The notes under the pieces are model-generated. The model saw only the letters and a list, made by a program, of their open reading frames with translations, had not been told where the DNA came from and ran no database searches. A DNA stretch of 57,161 nt from contig JBMNUF010000012.1 of NCBI GenBank assembly GCA_050946115.1, forward strand, positions 1 to 57,161. The letters run 5' to 3'. Positions 52,181 through 57,161 of the stretch are shown here, in pieces (within the stretch, counting starts at the first letter, position 1; the number at the start of each line of letters is the position of its first letter). A program made the translations under genes and the position numbers. The DNA is from CAYFRC01 sp050946115 (lineage in GTDB: Bacteria; Bacillota; Clostridia; Christensenellales; Aristaeellaceae).

Positions 52181-52999
52181 ATGGGGGCGCGATATATGTT
52201 TCGGAAGATCGGGTTTATCGGCTGCGGCAATATGGGGGGCGCCGTCGCGCGTGCCGTGGACACGGGCGGTGCGGCGGAACAAATCCTCCTTGCGGACCAA
52301 ATGCGCGATAAGGCGGAAAGTCTCGCACAATCCCTGAAAAATGCTGCCGCATCGGACAATATGGAGATCGCGCGGGAGTGCGATCTGGTGTTTTTGAGCG
52401 TGAAGCCGCAGACACTGGCGGGCATGCTTTCGGAAATCCAATCGGTTCTTTCGGCGCGCAAAGACCGCTTCGTGCTCTGCACGATGGCGGCGGGAATCCC
52501 CTGCGCGAAAATCCGCGAAATGGCGGGCGGGGACTATCCCGTCGTGCGCATCATGCCCAATATGGCGGTCTCCGTCGGCAAGGGTGTGATCCAGTTCTGC
52601 ACGGTGGATGTGACGGATGCGGAGACGGACGCCTTTTTGCGGGCGCTGCGCTGCGCGGGCGACCTCTACGCGCTCCCCGAGCCGCTGATCGATGCTGCGT
52701 CCGCCATATCCGGCTGCGGGCCCGCGTTCGCGTTTTTGTTTTGCGAGGCGCTCGCCGATGGCGGCGTCGCCTGCGGGCTTCCGCGCGACAAGGCGCTCGC
52801 CTTCGCCGCGGGGATGCTGGAAGGTGCGGCTGCTTTGGTAAAGGCGAGCGGGCAGCACCCCGCGATCCTGAAGGACGCCGTATGCTCTCCCGCCGGAACG
52901 ACCATTCAGGGCGTCAGGACGCTCGAGGAGCGCGGCTTTCGCGGTGCGGTGATGGATGCCGTCATCGCATCGTACAACAGGACATTGGAATTGAAATGA
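52181..52999 (+). CDS. proC: Pyrroline-5-carboxylate reductase
   Basis: 272 residues. Rossmann motif IGFIGCGNMGGAV, then PNMAVSVGKG, and the C-terminal dimer domain with the ProC signature (SPAGTTIQGVRTLEERGFRGAV). Last step of proline synthesis, NAD(P)H-dependent. The ATG at 52181 has GGAG 9 bases upstream; a second ATG at 52196 lies closer to the usual N-terminus, so the start is uncertain by five codons. Operon with proB. Confidence 0.95.
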   Translation: MGARYMFRKIGFIGCGNMGGAVARAVDTGGAAEQILLADQMRDKAESLAQSLKNAAASDNMEIARECDLVFLSVKPQTLAGMLSEIQSVLSARKDRFVLCTMAAGIPCAKIREMAGGDYPVVRIMPNMAVSVGKGVIQFCTVDVTDAETDAFLRALRCAGDLYALPEPLIDAASAISGCGPAFAFLFCEALADGGVACGLPRDKALAFAAGMLEGAAALVKASGQHPAILKDAVCSPAGTTIQGVRTLEERGFRGAVMDAVIASYNRTLELK

Positions 53000-53010
53000 G
53001 GGGTGGCACA

Positions 53011-53781
53011 ATGCGCATCGTCATCAAGGTCGGCACATCCACGCTCACGCATGCGACGGGGCACGTCAATATCCGGCACATGGAGTCGCTCGTCAAGGTG
53101 CTCTCCGACCTCAAGAACGCCGGAAACGAAGTTATTTTGGTATCCTCCGGCGCGATCGGCATGGGCGTGGGCAAGTTGAACCTGCCCGAGCGCCCGAAAA
53201 CCATGCCCGGCAAGCAGGCCGCTGCGGCGGTCGGCCAATGCGAACTGATGTATACGTACGACAGGCTGTTTGCCCTGTACAGCCACATCGTCGCGCAGAT
53301 ACTGCTTACGGGGGAGGACCTGCAGAGCGACGAGCGTCGCGGCAATTTTGAAAACACCGTCGAGGAATTGCTCAAAATGCACGTATTGCCCGTCATCAAC
53401 GAGAACGACACCGTTGCGACGAGCGAGATCAAGGTCGGCGACAACGACACGCTGAGCGCCATCGTCGCAAAATGCGTGGGAGCGGATCTTCTGATCCTGC
53501 TGTCGGACATCGACGGACTCTATACCGGCGATCCGCGCAAAGACCCCGCCGCGAAGAAGATCGACACGGTCGAGGAGATTACGCCCGAGATCGAATCCCT
53601 CGCGAGCGATGGGGGTTCTAAGCTCGGCACCGGCGGCATGGTCACGAAAATCCGCGCGGCGCGGCTCGTAAATGATGCGGGCTGCGATATGGTCATTTTG
53701 AACGGCAGCGACGCGCAGCTTCTGTACGCGCTGCTTGACGGGGAAAACGTCGGCACGCGGTTCGTCGGCAAAAGGAAATGA
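53011..53781 (+). CDS. proB: Glutamate 5-kinase, short form without PUA domain
   Basis: 256 residues: amino-acid kinase fold only (VIKVGTSTLTH, VSSGAIGMGVGKL, PVINENDTVAT, LLSDIDGLYTGDP, GTGGMVTKI). It makes glutamyl 5-phosphate, the first step of proline synthesis. The PUA domain of the E. coli enzyme is missing, as in many Clostridia. ATG 11 bases after the proC stop with GGGGTGG upstream. proA is not in the window. Confidence 0.95.
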   Translation: MRIVIKVGTSTLTHATGHVNIRHMESLVKVLSDLKNAGNEVILVSSGAIGMGVGKLNLPERPKTMPGKQAAAAVGQCELMYTYDRLFALYSHIVAQILLTGEDLQSDERRGNFENTVEELLKMHVLPVINENDTVATSEIKVGDNDTLSAIVAKCVGADLLILLSDIDGLYTGDPRKDPAAKKIDTVEEITPEIESLASDGGSKLGTGGMVTKIRAARLVNDAGCDMVILNGSDAQLLYALLDGENVGTRFVGKRK

Positions 53782-53794
53782 GGGCGATCGCGCG

Positions 53795-54343
53795 ATGAAG
53801 GAATACCGCCTTTCTCTGCCGCTCACGAAGGATGCCGTCGCCCCGCTGCGCGCGGGGGATATGGTTTACCTCAGCGGCAGGCTCTATACCGCGCGGGACG
53901 CGGCGCACAAGCGAATGATTGCCGATTTGGAGCGCGCACCCATCCCGCTTATGGGGCATACGATCTATTACGTAGGCCCTGCGCCCGCGCCGCCGGGGTA
54001 CGCGGTGGGCGCTGCAGGCCCCACGACGAGCGGCCGCATGGACGCATATACCGTGCCGCTCTTGGAGCGGGGGCTCGTCGCCATGGTCGGCAAGGGCAGG
54101 CGCGGCGCACAGGTCAAAGAGGCGATGAAAAAATACGGTGCGGTGTATTTCGGCGCGACGGGCGGCGCAGCGGCGCTGCTTTCGCGGCACATCGAAAAAA
54201 GTGAGGTCGTCGCCTATCCCGATCTGGGTGTGGAGGCGATCCACAGGTTTACGGTGCGGGATTTCCCGTGCGTCGTGCTCATCGATTCCCTCGGCAACGA
54301 CCTGTACGAGATCGGTGTAGAGGCGTATCGGGAGACAAAGTAG
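53795..54343 (+). CDS. Class I fumarase/tartrate dehydratase beta subunit
   Basis: 182 residues of the Fumerase_C fold: LRAGDMVYLSGRLYTARDAAHKR, YVGPAPAPPG, GPTTSGRMD and GKGRRG, GATGGAAALLS. In two-subunit class I fumarases this subunit completes the active site whose [4Fe-4S] cluster is on the alpha subunit. No alpha gene is next to it, unusual since the pair is normally adjacent. It starts 13 bases after proB, so is transcribed with proline genes. Confidence 0.88.
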   Translation: MKEYRLSLPLTKDAVAPLRAGDMVYLSGRLYTARDAAHKRMIADLERAPIPLMGHTIYYVGPAPAPPGYAVGAAGPTTSGRMDAYTVPLLERGLVAMVGKGRRGAQVKEAMKKYGAVYFGATGGAAALLSRHIEKSEVVAYPDLGVEAIHRFTVRDFPCVVLIDSLGNDLYEIGVEAYRETK

Positions 54344-54394
54344 CGGAAAACGCCATTTTATATTCTAAAGCCGACAGTGTCTTCCTAATAGAAT

Positions 54395-54429
54395 AAGCCC
54401 GCCCCGGAAACTGTCCGAAGGGCGGGCTT
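54395..54429. terminator. Terminator between convergent fumarase-beta and nadE genes
   Basis: AAGCCCGCCC (54395-54404) pairs with GGGCGGGCTT (54420-54429); a T follows on the plus side. Loop also contains CGGA/TCCG pairing. Confidence 0.75.
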
Positions 54430-54435
54430 TGCATT

Positions 54436-56223
54436 TCATTCGGGGCGCAAAATCTCGTCAAATGCCGCATCGCTCGGCAGAACCCAGTCGCCGCGCGGCG
54501 ACAGCGAAACCTCCGTAACCTTTGCCCCGTCGGGCATGCAGCTTCTTTTGAACTGCGCGCGCGGGAACCTTCGCAGGAACACGCGAAGCCACTTCAAGAT
54601 AATCTCCCCGTCGTAGATGCCTTCAAACGCTTTTTCCGCGTAGAGCAGGATGGTTTCCGGGGATGCATTTCGCCGAATGAAATAATACAGGAAGAAGTCG
54701 TGCAGGCGATAGGGCCCCACGATCTCCTCCGTCGGCTGCGCGGTGGGGAGAAGTTCGGGGCTGACGGGCGTGTCGAGCACGTCTTTCAGCGCGGTTTTGA
54801 GCGGAACATTTGCCGTTTCGTCCGCATATGCGTTTACGATTTCGCGAACCAGCGTCTTCGGCACGCTCGCGTTTACGCCGTACATGGACATATGGTCGCC
54901 GTTATAGGTCGTGAATCCCAGCGCGAGCTCCGAAAGGTCGCCCGGGCCGACCATGAGCGCGTTCTCCTTATTCGCGAGGTCCATCAGCACCTGCGTGCGC
55001 TCCCGCGCCTGCGCGTTTTCGTAGACGACGCCGTGCGCGGAGAGCAAATCCTCCTCCGGCGCGATGTCGCGAAAATGCTGCAATACCGATTGTTTGATGT
55101 CGATTTCGCGAAGCGTCGCGCCGAGCGCCTTTGCCATCGCACAGGCGTTTTTATACGTCCTGCCGCTCGTCCCGAAGCACGGCATCGTGACGGCGATACA
55201 GTTTGCCGCGGGCAGACCTGCCATCGCGAGCGTCCTTTCGCAGACGAGCAGCGCGAGCGTCGAGTCCAGCCCGCCCGAAACCCCCAGGATGAGCTTTTCG
55301 CACCCTATGTGGGAGAGCCTCCCCGCCAAAGCCTTCGCCTGCAGCGTCAGAGCGCGGGAGAGCGCCACCGCATCTTTCGGGAGGAACGGATCGGGATCGA
55401 CCGCGCGGGTAATGCACCGCGCGCCCCAATCGCCCTGCGGCACAAATCGGTCACAATCGAGAGACGATGCGTTCGGCGTATAAAAGCGCCGCTTCGCCCT
55501 GTCGCCATCCAAATGGCCGAGGTCGATCTCCGCAGAGACAAAGGATTTACCCTCACAGAGGATTTCGCCGCTTTCGACGACCGCGCATTTTCCCGTATAG
55601 ACCGCATCTCCCGAGCTTTCCCCGCCGCCCGGGTTGGCAGAGACATATGCCGCGCACAGCTGCATGGAGTTGGCTTTCAACAGAAGGCTTTGCGCGTCCC
55701 GACTGTGCATCGTCTCAGGAAACGCCGTCGGATTGAGCAGAATCGTCGCGCCCGCGGCGGCGAGCTCCGCTGCGTCCGAAAGGTCATCCCCGAACACGAC
55801 GCCCATGCGGAAATGCGGGCATTCGATGATGCGCGGCTTTCCCTCGCGCGGCGCAAAGTGCCGGGAATGTGCCCTCGATTCCGCGATCGCGATCCGTTCC
55901 CCGCGATAGAGCACCGCGCAGGCATTGCGCAATGCGCCCATCCCGTCGCGGCGGGGGAGGCCTACGCAGAAGAGGACGTCGTTTTCCACCGTCGCCTGCG
56001 TGATATCGCAAAGCGCTTCCTCCGCCCTTTCCGCAAAGCCGCTTTGGAAAAACATATCTCCACACGTCGCGCCCGTGAGAGCGAGTTCGGGGAATACCAG
56101 CACCTTAATGCCCATCCCGTCCGCCCTTTGTACCGCCTCGACGATGCGACGCGCGTTTTCCGAGATCGCGCCGACGCGCAGCGCGGGCGATGCGGCGGCG
56201 ACGCGGAGCAATTTTGTCTTCAT
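54436..56223 (-). CDS. nadE: NAD+ synthetase with degenerate glutaminase domain
   Basis: 595 residues. N-terminal nitrilase-like glutaminase domain (1-265), C-terminal ATP-pyrophosphatase synthetase domain (about 290-560; SGGLDST P-loop in LGVSGGLDSTLAL, GPGDLSELALGFTTYNGDHM). It makes NAD from NaAD. Of the glutaminase triad only E46 (VFPELALTG) is kept: the usual ExCED Cys position reads VVFGDDLS (G145) and the KxxLP Lys region reads AESRAHSR. So ammonia, not glutamine, should be the N donor. Met at 56223 follows GGGAGG; the ATG ten codons earlier does not. Confidence 0.92.
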   Translation of the reverse strand: MKTKLLRVAAASPALRVGAISENARRIVEAVQRADGMGIKVLVFPELALTGATCGDMFFQSGFAERAEEALCDITQATVENDVLFCVGLPRRDGMGALRNACAVLYRGERIAIAESRAHSRHFAPREGKPRIIECPHFRMGVVFGDDLSDAAELAAAGATILLNPTAFPETMHSRDAQSLLLKANSMQLCAAYVSANPGGGESSGDAVYTGKCAVVESGEILCEGKSFVSAEIDLGHLDGDRAKRRFYTPNASSLDCDRFVPQGDWGARCITRAVDPDPFLPKDAVALSRALTLQAKALAGRLSHIGCEKLILGVSGGLDSTLALLVCERTLAMAGLPAANCIAVTMPCFGTSGRTYKNACAMAKALGATLREIDIKQSVLQHFRDIAPEEDLLSAHGVVYENAQARERTQVLMDLANKENALMVGPGDLSELALGFTTYNGDHMSMYGVNASVPKTLVREIVNAYADETANVPLKTALKDVLDTPVSPELLPTAQPTEEIVGPYRLHDFFLYYFIRRNASPETILLYAEKAFEGIYDGEIILKWLRVFLRRFPRAQFKRSCMPDGAKVTEVSLSPRGDWVLPSDAAFDEILRPE

Positions 56224-56295
56224 GATCGAGTTCCTCCCGAATGCAAAAAGCACGGGGTTCCGCCCACGTGCCGTTTTTATGATAAAAAATCCATA

Positions 56296-56805
56296 TTACC
56301 GCGAAGATCTGCCCGCGTTCTTCAAGAAGCGCAGCGGCGAGAAATGCGGCTTGCTTTTTTGCAAGATCGATTCCGCGCTCCTATAAGCGCTGTAATACTG
56401 CGTGTTTTCGGGGTGTTTCTTGGCGGCGATGGAGAAATACAGCAGCGATTTTTCGACCTCTCCCAGCCGAAAGAGCACCGCGCCGAACAGATAGTTCCAT
56501 TCCGCGCTCCTCGCCGTGATGCGCAAAAGCGCCTACCGCGCCTGCGCCAACTGATTTTCGCCCAAAAGGCGGCGGATATCTTCCAATTCTTTATCTATGC
56601 GCCCCCTGTGCCTGATGGGGCAGCGCTTCATCACTTCTTCATACGCGAGATTGATTTGGATCATCTTCTCTTCTGCCCACAGCCTTTCGGGGCCTTCGAG
56701 GAAGCGGTCGGGATGCCAGCGCCGCGCGAGCGAACGATGCGCCGAGCGTATCTCTTCTTCCGTGGCATCCTTCGCGACGCCCAAGATCTGATATGCGTCC
56801 GCCAT
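56296..56805 (-). pseudogene. J-domain protein split by an in-frame amber codon
   Basis: The first 90 codons (from 56805) encode a J domain with HPD motif (LARRWHPDRFLEG), starting AYQILGVAKDATEEEIR. A TAG at 56535-56533 follows LAQAR. The same frame continues for 78 more codons as a TPR-like helical repeat (SAEWNYLFGAVLFRLGEVEKSL ... PENTQYYSAY). Related clostridial proteins join these parts in one chain. The second half has no ribosome site of its own. So it is a nonsense mutation, or the short J protein still functions alone. A good promoter lies upstream. Confidence 0.75.
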
Positions 56806-56849
56806 AGCGGTTTCTCCTCTCTACGCGATTGTATATCAAATAATGCCAT

Positions 56850-56878
56850 ATTATAGCACGATATGGGTTAAAAAGCAA
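56850..56878 (-). promoter_or_regulatory. Promoter of the J-domain gene
   Basis: On the minus strand TTGCTT (56878-56873), 17 bases, TATAAT (56855-56850) with an upstream TGC. Confidence 0.8.
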
Positions 56879-56955
56879 CCCTTTGCACTGTAAAAAAATT
56901 ATGGGGGAAATCGGTGTAGATTTCCAAAGTAAACGCCACTACTAAGGGTGCCAGC

Positions 56956-57074
56956 AGTTGCGTTTAATCTGAAACAGAAGGGAGTTGCACTTAGTCTGAT
57001 ACAGGACTCCTCCGGTGGTCTTTCGAAGCTTCTGCCCCTAGGAGGCAGAGAGAGTTGCGTTTAGTCTGAAACGG
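56956..57074 (+). repeat. Three 22-bp direct repeats in the IS leader
   Basis: AGTTGCGTTTAATCTGAAAC (56956-56977), AGTTGCACTTAGTCTGATAC (56983-57004) and AGTTGCGTTTAGTCTGAAAC (57053-57074) differ at a few bases. A TCTGCC/GGCAGA hairpin lies between copies two and three. They may be transposase-binding sites. Confidence 0.8.
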
Positions 57075-57117
57075 ATTTCCTGCGTCTAAATTCCAAATAA
57101 AAAAGGAGGGTATTGTC

Positions 57118-57161
57118 ATGGCAAAACATCTCACCTTAGACGACAGGGAAAACATTCAGCC
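57118..57161 (+). CDS. IS30-family transposase, N-terminal end
   Basis: Only 14 codons are visible: MAKHLTLDDRENIQ, matching the start of IS30-like transposases (a helix-turn-helix that follows HLTxDxR). AAAAGGAGGG lies 7 bases before the ATG. Cut by the window edge. Confidence 0.7.
   Translation, partial: MAKHLTLDDRENIQ

Larger units (their letters stand above)
56915..57161 (+). mobile_element. 5' end of an IS30-type insertion element
   Basis: It comprises an AT-rich left part, three direct repeats and the start of an IS30-like transposase gene. The outer boundary is not certain; TGTAGATTTCCAAAG at 56915 is a plausible end, partly echoed near 57084-57100. The element runs off the right edge. 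Confidence 0.6.

Noticed and set aside
56533..56535. UAG recoding in this organism
   Set aside because: Several intact genes (fucosidase, esterase) end in TAG at the expected family length, so TAG is an ordinary stop.
1..57161. CRISPR array
   Set aside because: No regularly spaced repeats with unique spacers were seen; the only clustered repeats are the three in the IS leader.

Overview
The window reads as the chromosome of a high-GC, Gram-positive (monoderm) member of the Clostridia (Bacillota). Evidence: strong AGGAGG-type ribosome sites, sigma-A promoters with 17-bp spacers, a T-box leader in front of proS, YhaM, a short ProB, CotH/VTC/DUF4956 genes and clostridial phage genes. A gut lineage near Christensenellales would fit, but that is inference. 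Most of the DNA is very GC-rich. Two stretches are clearly poorer in GC: about 5.45-9.6 kb, and the extreme ends of the window.

Layout. 1-1.24 kb: decayed sequence with a SnoaL-like remnant. 1.35-5.27 kb: GH95 fucosidase plus carboxylesterase operon. 5.45-9.57 kb: low-GC island with a small HTH regulator, a divergent AIPR-like (abortive-infection type) gene sharing an 18-bp perfect palindrome, a fragment of a McrB-type ATPase, a Cys-rich protein, an alpha/beta hydrolase and a TfoX-like protein. 9.7-12.1 kb: pfkA followed by a 23S rRNA uracil methyltransferase, with a decayed gene upstream. 12.8-17.2 kb: HTH-cupin regulator and potABCD polyamine importer. 17.3-18.4 kb: ferredoxin-like aldo/keto reductase.

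18.48-27.99 kb: a compact phage morphogenesis and lysis block with portal, scaffold, P22-type coat, head-tail and tail proteins, endolysin, XhlA and holin. It has no terminase, integrase, repressor or tape-measure gene. Two identical promoter boxes precede its first two genes, and the tail gene carries a frameshift.

28.0-29.7 kb: T-box and proS. 29.9-33.5 kb: nitrilase-GDPD fusion overlapping a GH36 alpha-galactosidase. 33.5-39.2 kb: an envelope operon of triple LTD-CotH protein, VTC-domain protein, DUF4956 membrane protein and a degenerate RmuC. 39.3-44.4 kb: guaB, a secreted four-Ig-domain caspase-like protein and a serine hydrolase. 44.4-46.8 kb (minus): yhaM and rtcB. 46.9-47.4 kb: a tyrosine phosphatase. 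47.4-52.0 kb (minus): GH31, cysS, cupin and sugar isomerase. 52.1-54.3 kb: proC, proB and an orphan fumarase beta subunit. 54.4-56.9 kb (minus): NAD synthetase with a degraded glutaminase site and a nonsense-split J-domain protein. The right edge is the 5' end of an IS30-type element.

Strongest candidates for new biology are the stripped-down particle cluster with its repeated promoter, the CotH/VTC/DUF4956/pseudo-RmuC operon, the nitrilase-GDPD fusion linked to an alpha-galactosidase, and the exported Ig-caspase. No rRNA, tRNA or CRISPR array was seen.
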